From contig NZ_FORM01000004.1 in the NCBI RefSeq assembly GCF_900114005.1, positions 186,001-250,000 of the forward strand: a stretch of 64,000 bases of DNA. Reading direction: 5' to 3'. This document shows positions 26,851 to 35,715 of this stretch, piece by piece (the first letter of the stretch is position 1; every line of letters starts with the position of its first letter). The notes under the pieces were generated by a model that saw only the letters and a list, made by a program, of their open reading frames with translations, was not told where the DNA came from and did no database searches. The position numbers and the translations under genes were made by a program. The DNA is from Olleya namhaensis (GTDB lineage: Bacteria > Bacteroidota > Bacteroidia > Flavobacteriales > Flavobacteriaceae).

Positions 26851-26851
26851 G

Positions 26852-27922
26852 ATGAGAGTATTGCAACTTATAGATAGTCTAGAAGCAGGAGGTGCAGAGC
26901 GGGTGGCTGTTAATTATGCAAATGGTCTGATTAGTCAAGTAGACGGTAGTTATTTGTGTGTGACTAGAGCAGAAGGTCTTTTAAAAGCTAGTGTAAACAA
27001 GGCGGTTGGTTATTTGTTTTTAAATAAAAAAGCAACAATAGATGTTTCGGCGATTTGGCGATTGTATCGTTTTATAAAAAAAGAAAACATAACAGTAATA
27101 CACGCACATTCGTCGTCTTATTTTTTAGCTACGCTGATCACTATTTTAAATCCTAAATTAAAATTGGTGTGGCATGATCACTATGGTAAAAGTGAATTTT
27201 TAGAGCAACGTCCTAAACGTATTCTGCAATACTGCTCTAAATATTTTGATCACATATTTAGTGTCAATTCCAAATTAAAAGATTGGGCATCATCACACTT
27301 AAAAACAAAAACAGTTAGTTATTTACCTAATTACGCTGTGGTTGGAGATACAGTATTGTCTACTCGATTAAAAGGTACAGAAGGCAAGCGTATTGTTTGT
27401 TTGGCAAATTTAAGACCGCAAAAGGATCATTTAAATTTACTTAAAGCATTTAAATTAGTAGCTAAAAATAATCCAGATTGGACCTTGCATTTGGTAGGTA
27501 AAGATTTTGAGGATGATTATTCTAAGCACGTGTTTGAATATATTAAAAGCGAAGCATTGGAGGATCATGTCTTTTTTTATGGGAGTTGTGAAGATGTTTC
27601 TGCAATACTTTTAGCTTGCGATATAGGCGTTTTATCGTCTCAGTCAGAAGGCTTACCTTTGGCTTTATTAGAATATGGTTTGGCTAATTTGGCAGTTGTA
27701 GCTACTAATGTAGGCGAGTGTAACCAAATTATAAAAAATAAAAACACGGGTCTGTTAGTTAGTGCTGAAGACAGTAATGCTTTAGGTAATGCTATTATGT
27801 CTAGTATAGACGATCTTAATTTAAGACGCGCACACGCTAAACAGTTAACCCAGTTAATTAATACAGATTTTTCTGAAACGAGAGCGTTACAAACTATTGT
27901 AAATACTTACACGCTATTTTAA
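26852..27922 (+). CDS. Family 4 glycosyltransferase
   Basis: 356-residue GT4 enzyme: 'RVLQLIDSLEAGGAERVAVN' (the classic GG-AER loop), 'VIHAHSSSYFLATL', 'LVWHDHYGKSEFLEQRPKR', then 'IVCLANLRPQKDHLNLLKAF' and the donor motif 'SSQSEGLPLALLEYGLANLA'. All the expected elements are present at the right spacing. It lies in the tight downstream part of the operon, 5 bp before the ligase/polymerase gene. Confidence 0.93.
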   Translation: MRVLQLIDSLEAGGAERVAVNYANGLISQVDGSYLCVTRAEGLLKASVNKAVGYLFLNKKATIDVSAIWRLYRFIKKENITVIHAHSSSYFLATLITILNPKLKLVWHDHYGKSEFLEQRPKRILQYCSKYFDHIFSVNSKLKDWASSHLKTKTVSYLPNYAVVGDTVLSTRLKGTEGKRIVCLANLRPQKDHLNLLKAFKLVAKNNPDWTLHLVGKDFEDDYSKHVFEYIKSEALEDHVFFYGSCEDVSAILLACDIGVLSSQSEGLPLALLEYGLANLAVVATNVGECNQIIKNKNTGLLVSAEDSNALGNAIMSSIDDLNLRRAHAKQLTQLINTDFSETRALQTIVNTYTLF

Positions 27923-27927
27923 AATAA

Positions 27928-29283
27928 ATGCAAAATAATTATTTAAAATTTTTAGGGATACATATTTTAATAGGTGCTTTGATTTACCTATTAAGGCCTT
28001 TAGGTAATCTTTATTTTGTAGGCGTCTTTTTCTTTTTTTTTATTAGGATTATCAACGCGAAGCAACAATTAAAAGGCTTCGAGATTGTTAGAGCTTGTGC
28101 TTACATTTTAGGAGCTGAGGTTATTTTACGTATGACGGAAAGTGGCCCATTTTACGAAGCTAGTAAGTATTTGGTCATTATGTTTTCTGTAATGGGCTTG
28201 TTTTATAATGGTTTTAACAAAAAAGCGACACCTTATTTATTGTATATCGTGCTTTTAATTCCTGCAGTGTATGTGTCGTTGTATCTTTTGGATGTTGGTG
28301 TAAATATCAAGAAAGCGATTGCTTTTAATTTGAGTGGTCCAGTATGTTTAGGTGTCGCAGCACTGTTTTGTTATAGTTTAAGGATCACAAAAACACAATT
28401 AGAATCTATTGTTAATTTTGCGATTTTTCCATTAGTAAGCACATTGACTTATGTTATTTTATATAACCCAAATGTAGCAGCGGTGTCCACTAGTACAGGA
28501 TCTAATTTTGAAGCATCTGGAGGGTTTGGTCCCAACCAAATGGCTACTGTTTTAGGGTTAGGTTTTTTTTTGTTGACGGTTCGTTTTTTTTATTTTAGTA
28601 AAACGAAGTTGCTACGGTATTTGGATTTAGTATTAGTCTTGTTGTTTGCTTTTAGAGCAATTGTTACGTTTAGTAGAGGAGGAGTTTGGACTGCAATACT
28701 TATGATTATTGCATTTATATTTGTATTGTATCGCACGATGGATAAGTCTCGTAAAACTAAGATGTTACTATCTGTCGTTCTCTTTTTATGTATTGGTGTG
28801 GCTACTTGGGTTATTTCTGCGAGTCAAACTAATGGGATGATTGAGAAGCGTTATGCTAATCAAAACTCTATGGGGCATGTAAAAGAAGATGTGACCACGG
28901 GGAGGGGGATGCTTTTTTTAGCAGAGTTTGATGAGTTTATTGAAAACCCTTTTTTGGGAGTTGGTGTGGGGCGTGTTAAGGATTTAAGGTTTCAAAAAAC
29001 GGGGATCCATGCGGCATCGCATAATGAAGTAAGTCGTATAATAGCAGAGCACGGGTTATTAGGTGTTTTTGCTTTTTCTATATTATTAGTTGTGCCATTA
29101 TTGTTTAGAATAGGAAACCGTAGTAATGTGTTATTCTTTTCTTTTTATTTATTTTGGCTACTGACTATTAACCACTCGGCCATGCGTATTGCAGCGCCAG
29201 CTTTTATTTATGCATTAAGTTTATTACATATTATTGATGACAAACCTAATTTACATAGGAAACAAATTAACCAACACGGGTAA
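27928..29283 (+). CDS. O-antigen ligase/polymerase family membrane protein (Wzy/WaaL-like)
   Basis: 451-residue polytopic membrane protein with about eleven hydrophobic spans and a long periplasmic loop (about residues 300-355). The motifs 'SGGFGPNQMATVLGLGFFLL', 'AIVTFSRGGVWTAIL' and 'FLGVGVGRVKDL', then 'ASHNEVSRIIAEHGLLGVFA', are those of the Wzy_C (O-antigen ligase) superfamily. It could polymerise lipid-linked repeats or ligate the finished chain to lipid A core. With a Wzm/Wzt exporter and no Wzx seen in the window, the ligase reading is favoured, but the two cannot be separated by sequence. The last 47 bases overlap the next gene. Confidence 0.87.
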   Translation: MQNNYLKFLGIHILIGALIYLLRPLGNLYFVGVFFFFFIRIINAKQQLKGFEIVRACAYILGAEVILRMTESGPFYEASKYLVIMFSVMGLFYNGFNKKATPYLLYIVLLIPAVYVSLYLLDVGVNIKKAIAFNLSGPVCLGVAALFCYSLRITKTQLESIVNFAIFPLVSTLTYVILYNPNVAAVSTSTGSNFEASGGFGPNQMATVLGLGFFLLTVRFFYFSKTKLLRYLDLVLVLLFAFRAIVTFSRGGVWTAILMIIAFIFVLYRTMDKSRKTKMLLSVVLFLCIGVATWVISASQTNGMIEKRYANQNSMGHVKEDVTTGRGMLFLAEFDEFIENPFLGVGVGRVKDLRFQKTGIHAASHNEVSRIIAEHGLLGVFAFSILLVVPLLFRIGNRSNVLFFSFYLFWLLTINHSAMRIAAPAFIYALSLLHIIDDKPNLHRKQINQHG

Positions 29284-30247
29284 AACAGCCACGACTATTG
29301 ATACTTTAGGCAAGGGGTTGGAAGACGCTGGTTTTAAAGTGTCTTATGCGTCTAGTTATACCAATATTGTATTCCGGTTTATAGATATGCTTTGGACGGT
29401 TTTTAAGCATCGTAAAGCCACGGATTACGTATTGATTGATACCTATAGCACATTAAACTTTTATTATGCTTATGGGGTCAGTCAGCTATGTCGTATGTTA
29501 AAACTAAAGTACATTCCTATTTTACATGGCGGTAATTTGTCTAATAGATTGAAAAATAATCCAAAATTAAGTGCTTCTATATTTAACAATGCCTACGTAA
29601 ATAGTGCGCCTTCTAATTTTTTAAAGGTTCAGTTTAAAAACCATGGTTATACTAATGTTACAGTAATTCCTAATAGTATTGCCATCCAACAGTATTCGTT
29701 TAAACAGCGTACAATTGATCACATCCGTTTGCTTTGGGTACGTTCTTTTTCAGAATTATATAATCCTAAATTAGCTGTTTCCATTTTACATGCCCTAAAA
29801 TTAAAGGGGGTTGATGCTACGCTTTGCATGATTGGACCAGATAATGATGGCAGCTTAAACACAACAAAAGCCTATGCTAAAAGCTTGGGGGTGTCTGTGG
29901 ATTTTCCTGGTAAATTAAGTAAAGCAGACTGGATAGCACGTGCAAAGGATTATAATGTGTTTATTAATACGACTAATTTTGATAATACTCCCGTTAGTGT
30001 TATTGAAGCAATGGCATTAGGATTACCAATAGTTTCTACTAATGTTGGCGGTTTACCTTATTTAATAGAGGATTCTATAAATGGCGTATTGGTTGCTCCA
30101 GAAGCTATAGATGCTTTTGTTTCTGCTATTTTAGATTATAAAGACAAGCCTGAATTTTTACAGTCTGTTGTAAAACAAGCTAGATCTACTGCAGAATCTT
30201 TTGATTGGGAGGTTGTAAAACAACAGTGGTTGCTTACTTTAAAGTAA
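29237..30247 (+). CDS. Family 4 glycosyltransferase
   Basis: 336-residue GT4 enzyme: 'MTNLIYIGNKLTNTGKTATT' (G-rich first loop), 'KYIPILHGGNLSNRLKNNPK', 'VTVIPNSIAIQQYSF', 'IRLLWVRSFSELYNPKLAV' and the donor-site region 'FINTTNFDNTPVSVIEAMALG', close to E-x7-E with D in the first position. I chose ATG 29237; an in-frame TTG lies one codon earlier. Either start lies inside the upstream ligase gene, giving a 47-bp overlap in another frame. It is the last glycosyltransferase of the run. Confidence 0.88.
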   Translation: MTNLIYIGNKLTNTGKTATTIDTLGKGLEDAGFKVSYASSYTNIVFRFIDMLWTVFKHRKATDYVLIDTYSTLNFYYAYGVSQLCRMLKLKYIPILHGGNLSNRLKNNPKLSASIFNNAYVNSAPSNFLKVQFKNHGYTNVTVIPNSIAIQQYSFKQRTIDHIRLLWVRSFSELYNPKLAVSILHALKLKGVDATLCMIGPDNDGSLNTTKAYAKSLGVSVDFPGKLSKADWIARAKDYNVFINTTNFDNTPVSVIEAMALGLPIVSTNVGGLPYLIEDSINGVLVAPEAIDAFVSAILDYKDKPEFLQSVVKQARSTAESFDWEVVKQQWLLTLK

Positions 30248-30251
30248 AAGA

Positions 30252-30282
30252 CTTGCATTAATCCAATTACTTGTTATATTTG
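30252..30282 (+). promoter_or_regulatory. Promoter of the sugar-phosphate transferase gene
   Basis: A TTG at 30253-30255 (-33) is followed after 19 nt by TATATTTG at 30275-30282 (-7), the Bacteroidota sigma-ABfr-type pattern. The gene starts at 30308, giving a leader of about 20 nt. It indicates that the initiating transferase can be transcribed apart from the long upstream operon. Confidence 0.7.
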
Positions 30283-30307
30283 AATCAATTCTTCCAACTA
30301 TACAACA

Positions 30308-31702
30308 ATGACTGATACTAGTGGTATTCACTTTGAAATTTCTGAACGTAAGATTCTACTGCGTTTATTTGATTTACTTTTTATAGGATTATCGTTATTT
30401 GCAGTTAGTACGTTTTTTGATTTTGATTACTTTAGAGTTTACGAGGATAACTGGACATCGCTTGTAGTATTAGCTATATATATTACCGTATTTGGTACAG
30501 TATTAGAATTGTATGATTTACAAAAATCAAGTCGGTTAGATACGGTTTTAGGGACCGTGTTATTAACCACATCTGTAACGGTACTGTTTTATTTATTAAC
30601 GCCTTTTTATACACCATCTTTACCAGAAAATAGATTGCAGATTCTGTATTTTTATTTAGCAATTCTATTTGGATTGTATGTTTGGAGATGGGCTTATATT
30701 ACGTTTATTTCTTCTCCTAGATTTTTTAAAAAAGTACTTTTGGTTGGCGAAATTTCTAATATTAAAACCATTGTAGATGCATTTGCGAGCGCCGACCCTA
30801 ATTATAAAATAATGGGGTTTATTAATTGTGAAACGGAAAAAAAACACGCTATTAAGTATACGGGGTTAAAAGAATATGCGCCTGCTGAGATACATCAAAT
30901 AATTAAAGATGAGAGTATTTCTGAAGTGGTTATTGCTAGTTATAATTCTGAAAATATCACGTCTTCAATTTATACAGATTTAATAACATTATTAGAAAAA
31001 GGATTTCCAATAAAAGAGTACACGCAAGTGTATGAGGATATTACGTTTAGAGTGCCTGTGCAGTTTGTCGGGAAGGATTTTTATAAGTATTTTCCGTTTA
31101 GCCGAAACAATAAAAACAAGTTATACTTAACGGCGCGACGTATTTTTGATATCATATTATCTTGTGTTGGAATACTCTTAGGTACGGTATTTTTACCTTT
31201 AATTTTAATTGGTAATTTGATTGGTAACAGAGGTGGTTTGTTTTATTCACAGCAGCGTGTTGGTCAAAACGGTATTCCGTTTAAGATTTATAAATTTAGA
31301 ACCATGGTTAAAAATGCCGAACAGGGAGGTGCTGTTTGGGCGACTAAAAATGATAGTCGTATAACCAGTTTTGGTAAATTTTTACGAACCTCTAGATTGG
31401 ATGAAATTCCACAGTTTATAAATATTCTAAAAGGCGATATGAGTTTAATAGGACCACGTCCTGAACGTCCTTATTTTGTAGAAGAATTATCTCAAGTCAT
31501 TCCTTTTTATGAAACGCGGCATATTGTAAAACCAGGATTGACCGGTTGGGCGCAAGTTAAAGCACGTTATGGTTCTAGTATTGATGATAGTTTGTTAAAA
31601 CTACAGTATGATTTATACTATATCAAACACCGTAGTTTTTTACTTGATATTAATATCATTGTTAAAACGTTAAGTACTGTAATTTTCTTTAGAGGACAAT
31701 AG
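30308..31702 (+). CDS. Undecaprenyl-phosphate sugar-1-phosphate transferase (polyprenyl-P hexose-1-P transferase, WcaJ-type)
   Basis: Starts glycan synthesis by moving a hexose-1-phosphate from a UDP-sugar to undecaprenyl phosphate at the inner membrane. The 464 residues comprise four N-terminal membrane spans, a soluble CoA-binding-like domain (about residues 145-245, 'KKVLLVGEISNIKTIVDAFA'), another hydrophobic segment at about 280-305 and the catalytic bacterial sugar-transferase domain: 'KIYKFRTM', 'SRLDEIPQFINILKGDMSLI' with 'GPRPERP', and 'KPGLTGWAQVKARYG'. This is the long WcaJ/WbaP arrangement. It has its own promoter and no close downstream partner. Donor is probably UDP-Glc, UDP-Gal or a derivative. 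Confidence 0.92.
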   Translation: MTDTSGIHFEISERKILLRLFDLLFIGLSLFAVSTFFDFDYFRVYEDNWTSLVVLAIYITVFGTVLELYDLQKSSRLDTVLGTVLLTTSVTVLFYLLTPFYTPSLPENRLQILYFYLAILFGLYVWRWAYITFISSPRFFKKVLLVGEISNIKTIVDAFASADPNYKIMGFINCETEKKHAIKYTGLKEYAPAEIHQIIKDESISEVVIASYNSENITSSIYTDLITLLEKGFPIKEYTQVYEDITFRVPVQFVGKDFYKYFPFSRNNKNKLYLTARRIFDIILSCVGILLGTVFLPLILIGNLIGNRGGLFYSQQRVGQNGIPFKIYKFRTMVKNAEQGGAVWATKNDSRITSFGKFLRTSRLDEIPQFINILKGDMSLIGPRPERPYFVEELSQVIPFYETRHIVKPGLTGWAQVKARYGSSIDDSLLKLQYDLYYIKHRSFLLDINIIVKTLSTVIFFRGQ

Positions 31703-31715
31703 GCAATCTAAAGCC

Positions 31716-32894
31716 TTATTGTAAACGATTTGCCTTGTAATATTTTAATAGATATGCATATCTAATAGCTAATGCGATTAATAAAGGTAGTAATGCAGGA
31801 GCAAAGCGTTGTACACCAATAGTCCAATGCATTACCATTAGGCATAACATTAAAATAGAAAACTTAATATAGGCAATAAACCAGTTTTTAGGCACTGCTT
31901 TTAAAAGTTGAGGTATACAGAAGACACTTAATGGAAATGCCCATAAGATGTTGTAATTATAAGCAGTAGCAGTATGATCTGTTGCAAACCAAAGTAAAAA
32001 CAATAACACACCAATAACACCTGTTGTAATAAATAGTGTTAGGTCTAAACCTTTAGATCTGGTCTTGTTTTTGTTATCTGTATACGTTATAAAAACAATA
32101 ATACCAGCTATAATGGTAAGCACTAATAATGGGCTTGTTATAAACGTACTTGTCTTATTGCTGTTAATCCCTTTTTGAGTGTAAATAGTTTTAGAGTTAA
32201 GGACTACCGGTTGTTTGGTGTCTTTTAAAGTTGCTGTTTCAAAATTTTGATTAACATACTCTGGTAAAAATAGTTGTTCTCTTTGTGTTGCTTTGCGGTC
32301 TATAATAGAACCTAAGGCGATATCTATTCCAAAGCTACCCCAAGTGTTCCAATGTAAATTACCGTCTATTAATTGTCTAAACGTTTGTTCTTGGTAGTCT
32401 TTTGGTAAGTTGTAGGTAAAATTATTGTCATAAGTAACTTCAACTGCATCTCTTATTTTTGTAGCGCAATTATCATAGAAAAAATCATATAAATAGGCGC
32501 CTTGATTTTTTTTGTAATTGGTTTCTAAGTAATTATTTAAGGCTTGTTTTTGCGCAAATGTTAAGCGTAACTCTTGTTCTTTAACCGTACGGTCTTCTCT
32601 AATATACAAGGCTACAAACCTATTGTAATCTGATTTACCTTGTAGGTAGTTTAGTTTTCCTCTTGCAAAATTTAAGTAGAAATTAGGGGCGTCAAAATCG
32701 TAACGACCAAAGTCATACGTGATATCAGAAAACCGAGATTTTACTCTAATAGCATTGTGCCCAAAAGCATCATTTAAATTATGTCCTGGCCCAATAGTAA
32801 TAACACTAATAGTAGCATCTTGAGACAATGGAAGGCTTTGAGAAAACCCAATTGTTGTTGTAAATAAAAAGAAAAATTGTAAAGCTAATTTCAT
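31716..32894 (-). CDS. DUF4105 family membrane protein (possible lipoprotein N-acyltransferase Lnb-type)
   Basis: 392-residue envelope protein with a signal peptide (ending near 'GFSQS'). The DUF4105 domain (about residues 25-200) has 'GPGHNLNDAFGHNAIRV', 'YDFGRYDF', 'ALYIREDRTVKEQEL' and 'YDFFYDNCATKIRDAVE', and four to five membrane spans follow in the C-terminal half. DUF4105 includes Lnb, reported as the lipoprotein N-acyltransferase of Bacteroides, an organism group without Lnt. The His and the Asn-Cys-Ala-Thr residues are candidate active-site positions. Whether this member is Lnb or a paralogue is uncertain. It lies 14 bp downstream of the PorV-like gene, so the two are co-transcribed. 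Confidence 0.82.
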   Translation of the reverse strand: MKLALQFFFLFTTTIGFSQSLPLSQDATISVITIGPGHNLNDAFGHNAIRVKSRFSDITYDFGRYDFDAPNFYLNFARGKLNYLQGKSDYNRFVALYIREDRTVKEQELRLTFAQKQALNNYLETNYKKNQGAYLYDFFYDNCATKIRDAVEVTYDNNFTYNLPKDYQEQTFRQLIDGNLHWNTWGSFGIDIALGSIIDRKATQREQLFLPEYVNQNFETATLKDTKQPVVLNSKTIYTQKGINSNKTSTFITSPLLVLTIIAGIIVFITYTDNKNKTRSKGLDLTLFITTGVIGVLLFLLWFATDHTATAYNYNILWAFPLSVFCIPQLLKAVPKNWFIAYIKFSILMLCLMVMHWTIGVQRFAPALLPLLIALAIRYAYLLKYYKANRLQ

Positions 32895-32908
32895 GCAACA
32901 AAGATAAC

Positions 32909-33985
32909 TTATCTAAAAACACTAAAGTCAAGTTTTAACGAAAACACATTTGAATAAAGAGCAACACTTTGGTCTCCAATATCCGTAAATGCATAATCTA
33001 CTTGGATGCCTTTATATTTAAAGCCAACACCAAAACTGGGCTGAAAGGTTAAATCTTCAGAGTTGTCTATTTGTAATTCGTTTTGAAAATTACCTACACC
33101 TGTTCTTAAATAAATCATATCCACGTATCCAAATTCAAATCCTAGCGCAGGATTTATACTTGCAAAAGAGGTTGATATAACATCGTTATTTTGTTCGAAC
33201 CTAACATTTAAGTCTAATTCGGCTTCCAATGTATAGTCGTAATGGAAACGGTATAATTTGGCAATCCCAATTTGTAGTTTTGGTATCGTAATTTCGGTAG
33301 TTTCAGGCAGTTCTTGGTTTTGACCTTCTACTGCATTTTGTACTTTGGCAAATTCGTCTTCATTTATAGTCCAAGCATTAAAAGTTGTCGTTATATCACG
33401 TGCCATAATACCAAACTTCCAATTGTTGTCGCTCTGGAACTGTATGGCAGCATCTAAACCAAAGCCCCAACTAGAAGCAAAGTCTCCGATAATACGTCTA
33501 ATAATTTTAGCATTGACACCATAACTTAACCCCTCAATAGGTAAATCTCGAGCGTAAGAAAATGTTAAGCCATAATCTGCTGTAGAAAATAAACTAATAC
33601 GATCGTAGTTAACATTACCTTGTTCGTCAATAAGTTGTGTAGTGTCCAAAATGTCATCGACTGCAAATCTAATTAACGAGATTCCGAAAGCGCTCCTATC
33701 ATCTAAAGGCATGGCAAAAGCAGCATAGTCGTAATTAGCAATATTTGCAAAATAACTAGAATGCATTAACGCTAATTGATTGTCTTCTAAATTGATAAGT
33801 CCTGCAGGGTTCCAGTAACCAGAGTTAACATCGTTAGTTCTAGCCACGGTAGCGCTACTCATTCCTAAAGCAGCTGCATCCACACCAATATTCATAAATT
33901 CGTTTGAATATTTACGTGTTGTTTGAGCAACGGTAAGTGTTGTGCTTAGGACTAAAAAAGCTAGTAAATGGACTTTCAATTTCAA
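32909..33985 (-). CDS. PorV/PorQ-like outer-membrane beta-barrel protein
   Basis: 358-residue outer-membrane protein with a signal peptide (cleavage near 'LTVAQTT'). 'EFMNIGVDAAALGMSSATVA' and 'SGYWNPAGLINL' are the N-terminal signature of the PorV/PorQ group within the FadL-like/UPF0164 barrels. Alternating amphipathic strands run to the end, 'VFSLKLDFSVFR'. PorV is the shuttle of the type IX secretion system; this protein is closer to the 'PorV2' type often annotated in Flavobacteriaceae, whose exact function I do not know. The start is TTG at 33985-33983: an in-frame TAA lies three codons upstream and there is no ATG. Confidence 0.8.
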   Translation of the reverse strand: MKLKVHLLAFLVLSTTLTVAQTTRKYSNEFMNIGVDAAALGMSSATVARTNDVNSGYWNPAGLINLEDNQLALMHSSYFANIANYDYAAFAMPLDDRSAFGISLIRFAVDDILDTTQLIDEQGNVNYDRISLFSTADYGLTFSYARDLPIEGLSYGVNAKIIRRIIGDFASSWGFGLDAAIQFQSDNNWKFGIMARDITTTFNAWTINEDEFAKVQNAVEGQNQELPETTEITIPKLQIGIAKLYRFHYDYTLEAELDLNVRFEQNNDVISTSFASINPALGFEFGYVDMIYLRTGVGNFQNELQIDNSEDLTFQPSFGVGFKYKGIQVDYAFTDIGDQSVALYSNVFSLKLDFSVFR

Positions 33986-34101
33986 TTTTTTTTACAAAGA
34001 TGCTATAATTTTTCTATATATTAAACTTCAAAATTAATAGTATATTGCTTAGTGTTTGGAATAGACCAAAATACTTTGTTATTTTTACAAAAAACTAACT
34101 G

Positions 34102-34851
34102 ATGAACATCAAAGCTTTTATACCTAATTTTATTACGCTTCTAAATTTATTATGCGGAAGTATTGCAGTAATTTTTGCCATAAACAATCATTTTGTTTTT
34201 GCTGCCTTTTTTGTGTTTTTAGGTATTTTCTTTGATTTTTTTGATGGTCTTTTAGCACGTAAATTAAACGTGCAAAGTGAGCTTGGACTACAGTTAGATA
34301 GTCTTGCAGACATGGTGACTAGTGGATTAGTCCCAGGTTTAGTGCTTTTTAAATTATTAGAATTAGCGAGTAATAGTAAAGCCATTACACCAATAGATTC
34401 TTGGTCAGAAACTATGGAGTGGACGGGATATCATTTTAATTTATTGCCATTTATAGGGTTATTTGTAACCTTAGCATCTGCATACAGATTGGCGCGTTTT
34501 AATATAGACGAAGACCAACAGAGTTACTTTAAAGGCTTACCAACACCTGCTAATGCATTACTAATTTTGTCATTACCTTTAATTTTAGAGTTTCAGAATA
34601 ATGATTTGATTAATAGTATTATACTTAATAAGTGGTTTTTAATAGCCTTGACAATATTAAGTTGTTATATATTGAACTCGCCAGTAAAGTTATTTGCTTT
34701 AAAATTTAAAAACTGGAGTTTTAAACCGAACGCTGTCCGTTATATCTTTATTATTTTAAGCATTGTGCTTTTAATAGTATTACATTTTGCTGCTATACCG
34801 GTAGTTATTTTACTTTACATATTACTATCCTTATTTAATAATATCAATTAA
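34102..34851 (+). CDS. pssA: CDP-diacylglycerol-serine O-phosphatidyltransferase
   Basis: Inner-membrane enzyme making phosphatidylserine, the precursor of phosphatidylethanolamine. The 249-residue protein has the full CDP-alcohol phosphotransferase signature DG-x2-AR-x8-G-x3-D-x3-D in 'DGLLARKLNVQSELGL' plus 'QLDSLAD' (about residues 49-71). Several membrane spans surround it. The N-terminus 'FIPNFITLLNLLCGSIAVIF' is typical of Bacteroidota PssA. It is divergent from the PorV-like gene and 25 bp upstream of the TerC-like gene, with which it probably forms an operon. Confidence 0.94.
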   Translation: MNIKAFIPNFITLLNLLCGSIAVIFAINNHFVFAAFFVFLGIFFDFFDGLLARKLNVQSELGLQLDSLADMVTSGLVPGLVLFKLLELASNSKAITPIDSWSETMEWTGYHFNLLPFIGLFVTLASAYRLARFNIDEDQQSYFKGLPTPANALLILSLPLILEFQNNDLINSIILNKWFLIALTILSCYILNSPVKLFALKFKNWSFKPNAVRYIFIILSIVLLIVLHFAAIPVVILLYILLSLFNNIN

Positions 34852-34876
34852 ATTTTCTTAATCAACTAATTACATC

Positions 34877-35704
34877 ATGTTACAAATTGTTTTTACATTA
34901 TTAATGCTTGTCTTATTGCAAGCAGTTTTAGGTTTTGATAACCTTTTATATATCTCTTTAGAATCTAAAAAAGCACCAGAAGCTGATCAAAAGCGTGTTA
35001 GAAAAGTGGGTATTTTAATAGCTATTGTACTGCGTATTATTTTATTGTTTGTACTAGTATCTATTATTGACTTTTTTAAAGAACCTTTTTCTTTTATGAC
35101 AGGGGAGTTTGGGAGTGTTGCTAGTTTTGCTTTTAACGGGCATAGTTTAATTGTACTTGCTGGAGGTGGTTTTATTATCTATACGGCTATTAAAGAAATA
35201 TGGCACATGATTGGTGCACACGATTTAGATGTGGATATTGAAGGTGATGGTAAACGCGGTAAATCTGCAAATGCTGTGGTAACTAGTATAGTTATTATGA
35301 ATCTAGTATTCTCTTTTGACTCTATTTTAGCAGCCATAGGATTAACTAGTGAGATAGAAAATAGTACAACAGCGTTTATTGTTATGGCAATTGCGATTGT
35401 AATTAGTGGGTTGTTAATGTTGTTTTTAGCCGATAGAATCTCAGTGTTTTTAGCTAAAAACCGTATGTATGAAGTCTTAGGTTTATTTATCTTATTTATA
35501 GTTGGAATCATGTTAGTAACAGAAGGTGGGCATTTGGCACACTTAAAGTTATTTGGAAACCCAATTGAGTCTATGAGTAAGACAACCTTTTACTTTGTAT
35601 TGGTTATTTTAATTATTGTGGACGTTGTGCAAGGGCGTTATCAAAAGAAGATTTTGGCAGAAAATGCCTCAAGGAATAAAGTAAAAGATACTAACGATAT
35701 TTAA
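34877..35704 (+). CDS. TerC-family integral membrane protein
   Basis: 275-residue membrane protein with seven to eight spans. 'LLQAVLGFDNLLYISLESKK' carries the family's intramembrane acidic D-N motif and 'NLVFSFDSILAAIGLTSE' the second F-D-S motif, the paired acidic sites of TerC/Alx/YoaE proteins implicated in metal (Mn, Ca) or tellurite handling. Loop 'HDLDVDIEGDGKRGKSA' is soluble. Its last codons lie in a perfect palindrome shared with the opposite-strand regulator gene. The transported ion is not known. Confidence 0.88.
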   Translation: MLQIVFTLLMLVLLQAVLGFDNLLYISLESKKAPEADQKRVRKVGILIAIVLRIILLFVLVSIIDFFKEPFSFMTGEFGSVASFAFNGHSLIVLAGGGFIIYTAIKEIWHMIGAHDLDVDIEGDGKRGKSANAVVTSIVIMNLVFSFDSILAAIGLTSEIENSTTAFIVMAIAIVISGLLMLFLADRISVFLAKNRMYEVLGLFILFIVGIMLVTEGGHLAHLKLFGNPIESMSKTTFYFVLVILIIVDVVQGRYQKKILAENASRNKVKDTNDI

Positions 35705-35715
35705 TCGTTAGTATC
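35687..35715. terminator. Bidirectional hairpin spanning two convergent stop codons
   Basis: GATACTAACGAT, a 5-nt loop and ATCGTTAGTATC form a perfect 12-bp stem. The stop codons of the TerC-like gene (35702-35704, +) and of the RHH gene (35703-35701, -) fall in the loop. A T-run begins about 8 nt after the stem on the + strand (35723-35729). Because the stem is coding on both sides, both proteins end in Asp-Thr-Asn-Asp (TerC has one extra Ile). Confidence 0.65.

Noticed and set aside
31697-31735. Hairpin between the two convergent genes (CAATAGGC/GCCTTATTG and AGGCAA/TTGCCT)
   Set aside because: The two stems compete, one has a bulge, and no T-run follows; too weak to call a terminator.
35179-35511. 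Antisense frame of 110 codons opposite the TerC-like gene
   Set aside because: It mirrors the hydrophobic codons of the real gene, has no promoter and no protein-like motif.
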